A DNA stretch of 64,000 bases from Moniliella sp. 'wahieum' (Eukaryota > Basidiomycota > Moniliellomycetes > Moniliellales > Moniliellaceae): contig RSEE01000020.1 of assembly GCA_003971905.1 (NCBI GenBank), forward strand, positions 725,705 through 789,704. The letters are read 5' to 3'. The stretch's first letter is position 1, and the number at the start of each line of letters is the position of its first letter. Below are positions 47,958 through 58,674 of the stretch, in pieces. Made by a program: the position numbers and the translations under genes. The notes beneath the pieces were generated by a model, which worked only from the letters and a program-made list of their open reading frames with translations, did not search any database and had not been told where the DNA came from.

Positions 47958-49498
47958 GATGGATGTAAGGCGAAGCACGGTGGGTTGCCTCGGTCCCTGG
48001 GCTGGTTTGTGTGCGGGCCAGAGCAGAGGGGGCGGCGCGGTGCCCTCGTCTCCCGTTCTTGGCCGTGCCAGCGCGCCAACCCGGCCGCATCCGGCTGACA
48101 AACACTTTCAATCTTTCAGTTGCCCGTTGCTTTAGGTGTTTTGCTTCACGAGCTTCATGCGGCACGCAGCCTTCGTCTTTGCCGCCAGACACCGTCGCCG
48201 AGCCTCAGTCGGTAACCAATCTATACCCATCTTGTTGCCTTGGGGAAACTCAAGCACGCTGGCTGCTGAAGGGACGCCAAGGCAGGGCATGATGTGATTC
48301 CACCTGAGCCAGCCACAAGTTTTGAAGCCCACTGGCAACGACGCCGCAGAGGCAATGAGGAAGGAACGCATGGCTATGGTACACAACTTTAGTGGGACTA
48401 GGAATGTGGGATTCAAGAATGATTAATGACCGTCTACGATTCGAAGTGGGTGGTGTCTTCAGACCAACGCCTTCACTCGGTTTGCCCCGAGAGGAAAAGT
48501 AGCCTTGCTCAGCGCTTAAATCGGCTCGTTTCATGGCTACAAAAGGCAAGGCTGTAGCCAGAAAACGTTCTAGTCGAACGTTGATGGGGTCGACATACTG
48601 TCGGCAGGCAATGGGGCCAGCGCGAAATGAAGTACTAGGTAGGTACATTGGTGGGTAGCGCTGTCGTTGGTCGATGTTTGCGTTTGATGGAGGGGGAAAT
48701 GCGCGGAGGCCTGACCGGCCTGAGCTCAGGCTGAGCCCTAAGCCTCACAGGGCCTAACCGTTAGAATGTCAGCCTCAGCCCGTGGCACGTGGCACGTGAC
48801 ACGCGACTCAATGTTCAATGGGCGTCACGGTGACGGGTGACATCACGTATCATATATCACTCCACTTGAGCGATTGAATATTGAAGGCGGGGGAAACATT
48901 CCGCCGGGTTCGTTTTTATCGATTCCGCGGTTTCCGGATGATGGCTTTGCAGCTTCGATGGCCGTCGGTCTCGGCCACTCTTGGGGCGTTTGAAACTTGG
49001 CGGTGGCCTGCGGTGGCCGATCGAAGATGGCCGAACTGGCACGCAGCCTGCAAGTTTCAAACTGCGTGAAAGCGGTGCCGAGGGCCAGCAGGCGGCACTT
49101 CGGGCATTGCCGGCTGTGCGCAGTGGCCGATGGCTGATCAGCTGCAAGTGAAACGCGCTTAACGTTTGAACGCCACTATGTTGTGCTTTAAAACAGGCGT
49201 GCGGGGAGGCTGGCGCAGTGCCCTGTCTCCGGGCGCATGTGAGACACATCATTTAACGCATTACGTAACGGGGGCGGCGGCGCTTGCGCGGCCTCGTCTG
49301 CTGTGACTCGGCCGAGTTGAGGGGGGAGGGGGGGGGAGATAACGCTGCAGGCCATCGGCCATCCGCGGCCCCCTCCCTTGCTACACCACCACCGCCGCCA
49401 CCACCACCACCACCACCAACCGTACTCCTGTTCTCGTACGTTCCTTCCACTCACTTTCCCTCGTGACGCGCGCGCTAACACCGTCCCTGCAGTCCACA
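47958..49498. other. Spacer, no recognised gene
   Basis: It contains the Mic19 upstream region and the promoter of the next gene. TTTAAAAC at about 49186 could be a core element. Short palindromic words (ACGTGGCACGTGACACG-like) lie around 48780-48810. A minus-strand frame at 48250-48648 has no features. Confidence 0.5.
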
Positions 49499-49961
49499 AT
49501 GCAGCTCACTGTCCGCTCTGTTTCCGGCCACGTCTACCCGCTCTCTCCCTCCCTGCTGGGGCGACGGGTGCGCAGGCCAAGACCAAGCTCCAAGACCTTG
49601 TCGGGTTGAGATGGAGCAGCAAAGGCTTTTCTCGCCATCGACTTGCTCGTGGTTGACGACGCCGAGTCGCTCTCGACTGACGACCTGTGCCTTGTGCTCC
49701 GTCTCCGCGGCGGAGGCAAGAAGCGATGCCAACACAACGCTGGCCAATTGACCCAGCAAGGTACCAATGCTCAATGCAGGATGCTGCGGTACGCTGGTGG
49801 GAGAGTGCCCGCACTGCAAGCTTCAGTTCTGTGGACACACCACCGCCTCCCTGAGCAGCACAGGTGTGCTCTTCAAGATCAGGTGCGCCATGCCGCCTTC
49901 CAAGCCAACAAGCAACGACTTGAGGCCGAGCGTACGCCGCGACCCATGGCCTTGCCACTAA
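49499..49961 (+). CDS. Ubiquitin-like plus AN1 zinc-finger protein (frame-shifted)
   Basis: The ATG at 49499 (CACAATGCAG) opens a ubiquitin-like domain: MQLTVRSVSGHVYPLS, then after a one-base shift LPAGATGAQAKTKLQDLVG, then DDAESLSTDDLCLVLRLRGG followed by GKKR. The LRLRGG end is identical in style to ubiquitin. It is followed by an AN1-type zinc finger: GECPHCKLQFCGH and HRLPEQHRC give the C-x2-C-x4-C ... H-x5-H-x-C spacing, then a basic helix FQANKQRLEAERT typical of fungal AN1 proteins. At least three single-base shifts occur, and the exact finger start and the C-terminus are uncertain. Such UBL-AN1 proteins are linked to proteasome and stress responses. Whether the GG is cleaved here is unknown. 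Confidence 0.75.
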
Positions 49962-50790
49962 GACGCTGTTCACGTTATTGCTTACTTTATCCCACTGCTT
50001 CACCCCCCTCATACCTACCCCGGGTACCATCCCGGGTAATCCCATGTACCATCCTATCTCCCACCTTACTTGACAGCTCGATGTACACTCCGCCCACACA
50101 CGCATGCGCTGTGCCCGACATGCTGTACTTTCTATGACCCGGCCAGCCTTCTGGTTAACAGGGCCTGCATCTGTCGCTTGGTCTCGGCACCCGAGCTGTC
50201 TCTATGTGCTGTCCTCCTGATCGTCTTCGCCCTTTCTTTCTCCCCTCAAGTCTTGTTTGTAGCTCACATTGAGTTTCTCCTCCCCCCTCCTCCTCTCCCC
50301 CCCTCCTCTCCCCCCTTCTACTCTACTGGATCCCATTCACTCATCAGACGCCCTTTAGGTGCTAGATGTGTGAGAAGCTCCTGCATAAGTAAACCGTTTC
50401 GCTGGACTGAGCCCGTCTACCCCGTCTTCCCGTGAGCCGACAGGGTCGACAATAGAGCGCTCTCATGCGGCGCAGGCCAGGCGTCGCAACTAACCACACC
50501 CAACTCTCGGCGCCTCCATACCCTCCTCCAGCCGCTCAGAACAGACCTACTGCCACTAGCCACTTCGGACGCGAGCAAGATGAAACAGATGCAGTAGTTG
50601 ATGTAGCACAGGCAGAGTTGGCGAGGGGTCCGTCCCAACGCAGAGCGTGATAACAAACTAAGGGAGAAAAACAGGGGCTCAAGCGTGACACGGGGGCTAA
50701 GGCGGCTGCGCCAAGAGTGTCCAACCTAGGCCAGGCGATAAGAGCAGTAACGCATAACGGTCAAGAACCACGAATGAGTCGCAGGCGTAT
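49962..50790. other. Spacer with no gene seen
   Basis: This is the convergent region between the AN1 gene and the oxysterol-binding protein. A C/T-rich run lies at 50270-50320. Confidence 0.5.
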
Positions 50791-52574
50791 CTACGGAAGG
50801 GACTGCTCCTGCGCCAGCGCCTGGCGGCCTGCGATGGTGAGCGTCGGGCGTCCGGATGAGTACTCAGTGGAGAAGAACTGCGGGACAAACTCTTGGCCGG
50901 TACGCTTGCGCTCCGCAGCCAAGTCGCGCTGCTGCTGTTCAATTTCCTGCTTGGACTTGGTCGCTTGCGAGTACTGCTTTGTCTGGATCGCCTGCGTCAC
51001 CGGCGCCCAAATCCGACGCGACTCGAGTGGCCCATGCTCCTCCACCGGCCGCACGGTCTTGGGCGTGACGTTGAGATCAGCCAGGTTGACCAAAAGGCGT
51101 GACTCCTGCGCATGACTGCGTTAGTGCTGTGTCCTGTCTGATACACAGGCGGATGGGGAAAGGAAACGGTGATGCGGGGGACTTACCTTGTCTCCCTTGA
51201 CTTTGAAGGTGATCTTGCCATTCCACTGACCCTCAAAGGTAGCCACAACCTTGTCCTCAGGAACCTGCTTGACTTTGGTCCAGTACGCAGGCCCACTTTG
51301 CTCGCCATCCGGCAGATCCTCCTCGTCCGTCACACCGGCCTCACGCACCCAATCGTACTCGTAGATCACTCCCTCCACCGCATACTTGGCCTTGGTCAGC
51401 CATCCCTCCTCCTTATACTCGATCAGGCACGGAGCCGGGTGCCACCAGTGTTGTCCGCACGGTCACTGGCGCGCGAACCGCCATAGCAATCATCACAGTT
51501 GCATCCGCCATGCTCACCCACAAGCTGCCGCGCAACGGCCATTGATCGAAGCAGTGGGATGGGTAATGCGGTACCGCTCCCCGGAAGCTTCTTTGCCAGT
51601 GGCGGTGGGCAAGAGTTTGATGAACATGCCCGATTCAACGAGCCAGCATAGAGACGCACCGACGTGCCCGTGAACCGGCCTGACAATTGGTCCACCCCGG
51701 AAATCTCAATCCCCGCTTCGGCCGAGGACCCATAAAACGTCGACACGGGCGGGTGATGCGATACCTGCTCGGTCAGGAACACGATCCGCCGCTTCTGCGA
51801 AGCCACCTTGCTCTCTGCCTGGGCCGAGTCACTGCTTAGTACGTTCAGCGCAGCCTCCGAGCCGTTAACGGGGTGGATGAACCTGCGGTGCGCAGTTTAG
51901 CAAACCCGCTTGGGCGTCGCGGGCGCCGCGGGCGCTGCGGCAGCGGCGGCGGAGGCAGCTGCCTTGACAGGGGCCAGGGGCTAGGCAACGGCTGCTTGTT
52001 GTCCAAGTTCTGCACGGGAACAATTTGCGCCGCCTTCTTGTGCACGATCGGTCCTACATCCCAGTGGCACTGGAAGTGCTCACCCAAGATGGAGTTGTAG
52101 GGCTTGCAGACTCCATTCTTGATCACCTTCAGATCCTTGGTCAGGTGAACCGCAGCACAGCCAGCATCCGGTCCGAGTGGTCAAAGTCGGGGATCGTCGC
52201 AAAGATATCCGCCCGTCGAGGAGGTCCAGTACTCAAGGTTGGGCTGGGGAGACGGGGCGTGTTAGGATTGGACGGACGAGAGGGGCAAGGCAGGGGGCTA
52301 GAGAGACGTACAATGGGCTCCATCAGGTTGGCCGGGAGAGAGAAGCGGCTGGATGCAAGCAACAGAGCAGGGTCAGTCAGATGGGCCGGGGTGTGGACGG
52401 GAGGGGAGGCGTACATGGCGGCCAAGTCCTTGACGCCACAACCTTCTTGAGGATGCCGAGCAGGGACTTGATCTTGCGACTGGGTCTGCTCCTCATTGTC
52501 GGCCGCGCTCAGGTCGGCGCCGGCGTCGTGGTCGAGGTGGACGAAGGCGTCGTCGGGGTCGTTTCGGGCGGCAT
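50791..52574 (-). CDS. Oxysterol-binding protein, Kes1/Osh4-type (frame-shifted, multi-exon)
   Basis: These lipid-transfer proteins exchange sterol and PI4P between membranes. The short N-terminus has no PH or ankyrin domain, as in Kes1/Osh4. The protein starts at 52574 (MPPETTPTTPSS) and after one-base corrections reads KIKSLLGILKKVV, VKDLAA, an intron (donor GTACGC at about 52415) and RFSLPANLMEPI, a second intron, PNLEYW, DIFATIPDFDHSDRMLAVLR, VCKPYNSILGEHFQCHWDV, the family fingerprint EQVSHHPPVSTFYG, TGTSVRLYAG, FEGQWNGKITFKV, and the C-terminal helix VRPVEEHGPLESRRIWAPVT ... FVPQFFSTEY. The stop is at 50791. All lipid-pocket landmarks are present. Frame breaks include an extra C in ACCCAG near 52478. 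The exact ligand is not determined. Confidence 0.9.
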
Positions 52575-54083
52575 GGCGCGGCAGGGGCGGGGGCGGGCAG
52601 ATGGGGGCCAGGCGGGGCGGATGGTGGTTGGGTTCGCGCGGTGCTATCGAACGTGGGCAATCAAAGCGTCGCCCAAGCAGCGGCGACGCGTGCTGACCTA
52701 AGCCGTGGGGGCGGGCATTATGTCATGGGCAGCGTGCGCTGGGCCACACTGGCGCTGGGCGGCGGGGCGGGCGCATCGGGCCATGCATCACACATCACAC
52801 ACATGCACATGACCACATCACACACGCCTGTCGACTGCTGTGCCTGCGCTGCGTTTGCACTGCATGGTCCTTCTTATAGTGACCAGTGACTAGTGACTAG
52901 TGCTCGTGACAGAATAACGACTTCGATGGAGCGAGCAGCTACTGACTACCCCCGATGCGGATGCATGGGCCTGCTGACGACAAGAGACGGCCATCTTACC
53001 CACCTCTCCCTCGCCTCTGCCACGCAGGCCCCACACCGGCAGCCGACCCAACGAGCATGGCCGAAGAAGGATGGCGATGGGAGGCGAACGCTACTAGCAT
53101 CGGACTGTGGGGAGCCCAAGCGGGGCTTGTGATATCAAACCAAGTCTGTAGCATTTCCAGCCCATATTGACTGTGTGTGTGGACTGAACGCAGGGAAGAG
53201 ATGTGGGGATAGCTGCTGTTTGGGGTTGCCTCAGGAGGTGTTGACTCGTGAGAGGAACACAAGTAGTATACCTCTGGGCAGACACCCCGGGATTTCTTCT
53301 TCTTCATGGCCTGATGAGAGGACACACGCGGACTGTGGCTACCACAAGGCTGGTAAGACGACGTTTTTTGAGTCATAATCTCCTTGAAGTGTGTAGTGGA
53401 TCCGAATCTTTTCGTAATCGTTGGTGAATCCGCCAAACCCATCCGCACCCATGGGGGCTACATCCAATCTGGAAACGGTTAACTGGAAAACCAGAGAGAC
53501 GTTACCTTCTTGTAGAAGACCAGAGAGCAGGCAGTTGATGGTATATTACCTTGCACATGAGCTACAGAGCAAGTAGGAAATATTACTGCCCTCCAGGACC
53601 GAATATTGGAAGGAATGAACCCGAAGGTTACGCGCTTGGGCTACTGGCGCTACTACACCACAGTGTAGCGCCACACTTCTGGAGATTATACCACCAGGAT
53701 CATCATCCTCGGTGGGGGGCGCATTGAAACTGCCACCAAAAAGGCGGAGTGTGAGCGAGCCTGCCGTGGGCCAAACACCTGTCGTGCGCGTGCGGATAAC
53801 CTATTGCAAAAATGTCATGATTCCCCAACATAGTGGGAGACGACAAAAGCAGGGAGAGTATAGATTGCAGGAAAAAGAGAGAGAAGCATTGCATACCAAC
53901 TTTTCAAACAAAGGAGAGAGGCCAAGATCGACCCAATAGTAAAGAATGTGCGTTCCACGGTGCAAAAGATACATATTGGCAGTCCAAAGACGGTGAAAAG
54001 AAAAGCAAGTAAGTTATAATGAGATCGACGATTCAAGCCCATTTTGTATCTGTTCTGGTCGGTCTTCCTTGTAAATATATAGC
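52575..54083. other. Spacer with no recognised gene
   Basis: It includes the ACTAGT ladder at 52882. Frames at 52996-53448 (minus) and 52955-53170 (plus) overlap and have no motif. Confidence 0.5.
52882..52901. repeat. ACTAGT ladder, 7-base period
   Basis: ACCAGT at 52882 and ACTAGT at 52889 and 52896 are separated by single G bases. Confidence 0.75.
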
Positions 54084-55795
54084 TCAAGCTGCGTCCCAAA
54101 AGGCGAGCAGGCCAGGGAAGTTGGGCACCCCCAAACCCGTGGCTGGGTCCCACCCTGGACCCGAAGGGAAGCACAAGTTCAAATCCGGACAGCCACAGGT
54201 GGTGCCGTTGGTAATGTCACGCGCACCGCACCGCGCTGTTGACCGTGCTGGTAGAGACGTGGATGAACGAACCCGACCGTCTTCCGACCTTTTTGACGCA
54301 GCGCCGAGTTGACCAAGGCCAGATGGGCCGCCCAAATCGGTGCCGAGGCCGAGGTTCCCGCGACGGTCATGGTCACATTGTTCACCACGACAGCGATTCC
54401 TTCCCCAAACGCCGACACATCAGTGAGAGCCCGCCCGGTTTGATTGACGTATTTGGTAAGGTTGTGGGGAAGCGAGCGAAGATAGGCAGAAGAAATGTTG
54501 GCCTGCCAGGAGCGGGCCTTGTTGAGGTTGCTCCAGCCTGCGCCGGACCAGACGCCAACGTTGGGTGAGGGCGCGGTATAGGGTTGGTGGCCTGTTCGGG
54601 ATTGGTACCGGGGTGCTGCCGACGATGAGAATGGAGGAGGTGGTAGGCCAAGGGGGCTTAATTCCGGTCGTGCATGTCTCCCCAGTTTGGTCCACCCCAG
54701 AATCCCCGCTAGCAAACACGGTGGTCGTTCCCTGGGCGGCAAGGGCCAGCGCTGTTTTGTACCACCGCCGAGCATCGTCCTTGGTCATATCGGCTTCGGA
54801 TGGTCCGTACGAGACACTGATCACTCCCGGCTTGACGGCGCTGTCGAGTACATGCTCCAATGGCTTGAGGTATGTGTCGCCTTCATTCATCCCACTCAGG
54901 AGAAAATCAACCTTGAGTGGCGCAGCAATCCCCACGGCCATTTCCAAGTCAAGCATCGTCTCTGTTCCGCCGTACGGACCTGATGCAGAAGAAGAGATTT
55001 GATAGGTGGAAGTGTCAACCTTGTAGTGGGCCATATCGGGGCGATTAGTCCGAAGGTAGGTAGTCAGGTCCGAATCGAGGAATTGCTGCGACTCGCCAAA
55101 ACCAATGACAAGTAGATCCGTCTCATTGCTCGGAACGGGATTAAAGCGGGCCGAGCCATAGTGCTGGCGGATGCAACTCAAGGTAACAAATGTATCTGAG
55201 CACCCTTGGGGATGCTGTTTCATTGTCTGAATCTCCCTTGCCACCTCACTCGGGTTGAAGCGATGACTGACACGATGCAACGGAGCCGGAATAAGGAAGG
55301 AGGTGAGAGGCGTAATGCTCTCTACCGCTTCCTCCAGCTCGTCGGGGACGGTGTACGACTCGGAGCGATAGAAGCGAACGTTGCTTCCCAGCGCGTACAG
55401 TCCGAGCGGCGCCTGGAACATGTCGGTCACAGCTTGGTGGCTGCTAGTGAACGATACCCGATCCAGCGGGCTCCATTCAGCGTCCAGGACATTTTGCTTT
55501 TCGAGCCAGCTGGTAACGGTAGCCATACGGGATGGAGGGGGAGCCAGGTAGTTCTTTACCTCGTCGGGGGTGAGCCAGCGACCGTCCATCTGAGCAGCAA
55601 GCTCAGTCACTTTGTCCTCCAGCGCGCCAAGATGGTGCGAGGTGAGGTGAAGAGTTATCCGATAGGGCTCGGCTGCGTCAGCGCGGGCACCGACCACCTT
55701 TTTGCTGGCTGCTCCGGCGGTGCATGGTGGACACGCGCGGCCGCAACGAGACTTGCGCCAAGGAAGGCGGACATGGCCAGCCTGGGGAAGAGCAT
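54084..55795 (-). CDS. Secreted sedolisin (S53) peptidase, tripeptidyl-peptidase-like
   Basis: This is an acid serine-carboxyl protease, usually secreted, that removes tripeptides from peptide N-termini. The start at 55795 gives a signal-peptide-like MLFPRLAMSAFLGASLVAAA. The propeptide (LHLTSHHLGALEDKVTELAA, WLTPDEVKNYLAP) is typical of S53. The catalytic Glu and Asp lie in GGTETMLDLEMAVG (E-x3-D), the oxyanion Asp in VFASGDSGVD, and the catalytic Ser in VAGTSASAPIWAAH. The C-terminal calcium-binding segment is GPGWDPATGLGVPNF, ending LLAFWDAA at 54084. At least three frame shifts occur (near 55700, near 54600 and near 54230). N-glycosylation-type NxS/T sites are present. The catalytic set is complete, so the breaks look technical. 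Confidence 0.9.
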
Positions 55796-56764
55796 GGTGA
55801 CAATAGCGAGTCACACAAACTTGTGGGTGGGGGCGGGGATCAGGGACGTAGACCAGGACGATGTCGGGAGAGGGAGATATATAACAGTAAAAATCCGAGG
55901 CCGAGCAGTGGCGCTCTGGTGGTCATAGCGCTTACTTGCTATATGCAGCAGATCCACTCCACTCAGTATACCCTGTGGTTACCGCTACATAGCCGCCGGA
56001 CCCCGCACCGGGGCAGTGTGTAGGCACGTCCCGCTGTGCGGCTTAGGTGGGTACGAGCGGAGTCAGCGAGTGGTGCACGGGGCGCCAAGACTGGCCTGCT
56101 GCCCGGTGCCTGACGCCAATGTGGCCCCGCAAGGTGCTCGTGTGCTTGGACTTGGACTCAACGCACCACGCCAGTGGATCCACCGGGGATTCTCCCGCCA
56201 CTTCTATATACTCGCCGCTTTGGCGCTCTGCCATGGCTCCCCACCCCACTCCCAAGGGTGCCTTGCATTCGTAGATCCGTAGGTGCTGTTTTTGCCGTTG
56301 CCATCAGCTCTGTGCGACATGTCGCTGCCGACGGCTCTCTCTCTCTCTCTCCATCATTTGGCCGCTGCTGCCATCATATTGCCCCTGTCAGTACATCTCA
56401 CCACCACTCGCCACTGTCGATGCTCCTCCGGCAACCTCCTCCTTGCGTGCTATACTGCGCCGCTTACTCAACCGCGTCCATGTTAGTCCCGCTATTGTCT
56501 TCGAAACCCAAAATATAATGTGGTGTTGGATATAGATGTGAAACACGGCGCGGGTGCTTGATCCAAACTACTAGCTTTGGGAGCAGAGCTTTCAACTGAT
56601 TGAAGCTTCGCTCTATGAAGCGCCTTCTCAGGAAGCTTCGCTCTGTGAAGTTCTCCTTCTGAATGTATTGAGAAGAAGGCAGAAGGGATACACAGAAAAA
56701 ATCGCCAGAGAAGCTCGGAAGCATCTGCAGTACAGGTTATATCAGGTCGAACCCTGGACAGTCT
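55796..56764. other. Spacer upstream of sedolisin and tRNA-Tyr
   Basis: No gene is recognised. A small repeated word GAAGCTTCGCTCT(A/G)TGAAG occurs twice around 56602-56650. Confidence 0.5.
55877..55884 (-). promoter_or_regulatory. TATA box of the sedolisin gene
   Basis: The minus-strand sequence TTATATAT lies 82 bases upstream of the start codon. It is one of the clearest TATA elements in the window. Confidence 0.6.
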
Positions 56765-56857
56765 CTCTCCTTAGCTCAGTTGGAAGAGCGTCAGATTGTA
56801 ATTGGTTAGCTGGAGTATCCGCTCTGAATGTCCTGGGTTCGACTCCCAGAGGGGAGA
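56765..56857 (+). tRNA. tRNA-Tyr: tRNA-Tyr (anticodon GTA) with a 20-base intron
   Basis: A full cloverleaf can be drawn. Acceptor stem CTCTCCT (56765-56771) pairs with AGGGGAG (56850-56856), discriminator A57. The D arm is GCTC...GAGC. The anticodon stem TCAGA/TCTGA encloses TTGTAA with anticodon GTA at 56798-56800. The T arm is CTGGG-TTCGACT-CCCAG. The canonical intron position, one base 3' of the anticodon, holds 20 bases (56802-56821), as is usual for eukaryotic tRNA-Tyr. The internal A and B boxes (TAGCTCAGTTGG and GGTTCGACTCC) match RNA polymerase III promoters. Confidence 0.95.
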
Positions 56858-57129
56858 ATCTTTTGAAGATTTTTCCTAGCCACAAACTGAGTTCTACCCA
56901 GGCCACAGCCGGGAGGGTGTGCGCGGGTTTCCCACACCCAGTCTTCTCTTCCTTTTCGCTCCTCCTACTGGACAGCGAGTTCCTAAGGCATCAGCGGGAG
57001 TCCATCCCGATTGGCCTGTTTAATGTTCAACGTTCAGCCTCCTTGTGAACACATGAGATGCGCAGGTTCATTCATGCAAGGAACACATGGGAGCAGACGC
57101 AAGTGAAAAAAGCTCGGATGGAAAGTCCT
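56858..57129. other. Short spacer between tRNA-Tyr and IF1
   Basis: A TTTT run directly after the tRNA (56861-56864) could be a polymerase III terminator. Nothing else is recognised. Confidence 0.5.
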
Positions 57130-57697
57130 CTACTTGGACTCAATGTCCTTGACCTCGGCCTCGAGCTGGACAAAACAAACAATGAAGGTAGTCAGGCATT
57201 CCATCCTTCTCGCAGCGTTCGAGTGGGGCGGAGCAAGCAGTTCGAGTCATCAGGCAAGCGTGATCCATTCCATCTCCCCATCCCTTCCCGTAGACTGAGT
57301 TGGGTCCACAGCTAGGGAGAGCAGAGCTTAGGCTCAGGGGAGGGGAGGCGGGCCCGAATGAAACACCCGAGGGAGGGACATACCTTCTCAATCTCCTTCT
57401 TGTGGGCCTCGATCTTCTCCTTGTCTGCACAAGAGGAAGGGGGAAGATAAAGTCAGCAAAGCTAGGAATGTCACCCCACCCATGGGTTGCACACGGCGGG
57501 GGGGGGGGACGTACACTTCTTGAGCTGCTCAGCCTCGTGCTGCTTAATGTAGACACTCTCCTCGCCCTGCTCGCGGTTCTTGTAGGACGCCGAGGTGGCC
57601 GTCGCGCCAGCTGAGTTCCCAACTGGGCCAGAGGCGAAGCGAACTTGGCCAGCCATGCGGGGGCGGCGAGAGCGGCACGGCGAAGGGGGGCAAGCAT
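57130..57697 (-). CDS. INH1: Mitochondrial ATP synthase inhibitor IF1
   Basis: IF1 blocks ATP hydrolysis by F1-ATPase when the membrane potential falls. The start at 57697 reads MLAPLRRAALAAP, an Arg/Ala leader, then after a one-base shift in a C-run MAGQVRFASGPVGNSAGATA, the inhibitory region YKNREQGEESVYIKQHEAEQ, and a coiled coil split over three exons. Intron 1 has the donor GTACGT after LKK with a pyrimidine C-run. Intron 2 ends at 57166, and the last exon is LEAEVKDIESK with the stop at 57130. The joined mature part fits the small family size. The conserved acidic/basic block around REQGEESVYIKQ and the C-terminal coiled coil support the call. Confidence 0.88.
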
Positions 57698-58674
57698 GAT
57701 AGTGGTGGTGGGGGTTGTGGGGGTGGTGGGGTGGGCTGATCTTTGCGGGCGTGGTGCACAAGCCAAGCCAGCCAAGCCCCGTCCGGGTGTTCTCGCCGGG
57801 TGGGGTAGGGTTGCGGGGGTTCGGTGACAAATGGCAGGACTGCCCCTGTGCTGGGGGACGCCAGCTGGCAGTGCGCGGGGCGGCACGGGGGCAGCGTGGC
57901 TCGCGGCATGGCCGGTCAGATCGATCAGACTACGCCAGGGTTATTATGGCTGGCTATAATCTAACCAGGTGGGTTTGATCATTTGTGCCGGATCCGCATA
58001 GTTGGCTGGCCCCAACAACTTGCAGCCGATGTCTTTGCCCTGCCCCTCTGCCTCGCCCCTGCTGGCTCGGGGCCCTAGGCCGTCGGCGATCACGTGGGCG
58101 GGGTACGAGAGGTTGCGGCGCCCAAGGCACCCACTCTGCCCCCCTGGTGCCGTCGTCCTGGCAGCCCCGACCGAGGGCCGACCGATGGAGGCCTGTCCAT
58201 CGTCCAGTACCTCAAGGAGGCTGCTAGGCCTATTGAAGTCCACGCAGAGCACTACGATTCGTCTCCACATGGCAGTGTGAATGCATGCATAATGCGATGT
58301 TGTGTCGGTCATGGAGAGAGAGGGGGGGTAGCACATTCGCTAGCACGATACCCACTTTTTTCCGACTGGATCAGAAACCACGACATTCTTATCGGCGCCG
58401 ACAGTCTTTTTCCCATGATGTGCACGATGTATGGTGCGTGGGAAACAGAGCCTCTCGGGAGGAAGTCGCCTGCAAATCGGGGAACACTTGGAGCGCAACG
58501 AGGTCGTGACCGGTTTGGGCGCGTGTCGCAGACATCCAAATACATGCACTTGACGGCGATTCAATGTGATCGAAGCGAGAGCAAAGCACGAGGTTATGGC
58601 CAGGCACGCACAGCATTTTATAGAAGAGTATGAGCAAAAATTGAAGGAAAAGTGAACGGCAGAGGCAGATTACT
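57698..58674. other. Spacer upstream of IF1 with no gene seen
   Basis: The plus-strand frames at 57985-58633 lack motifs. TATAAT at 57953-57958 lies about 255 bases upstream of IF1. Confidence 0.5.
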
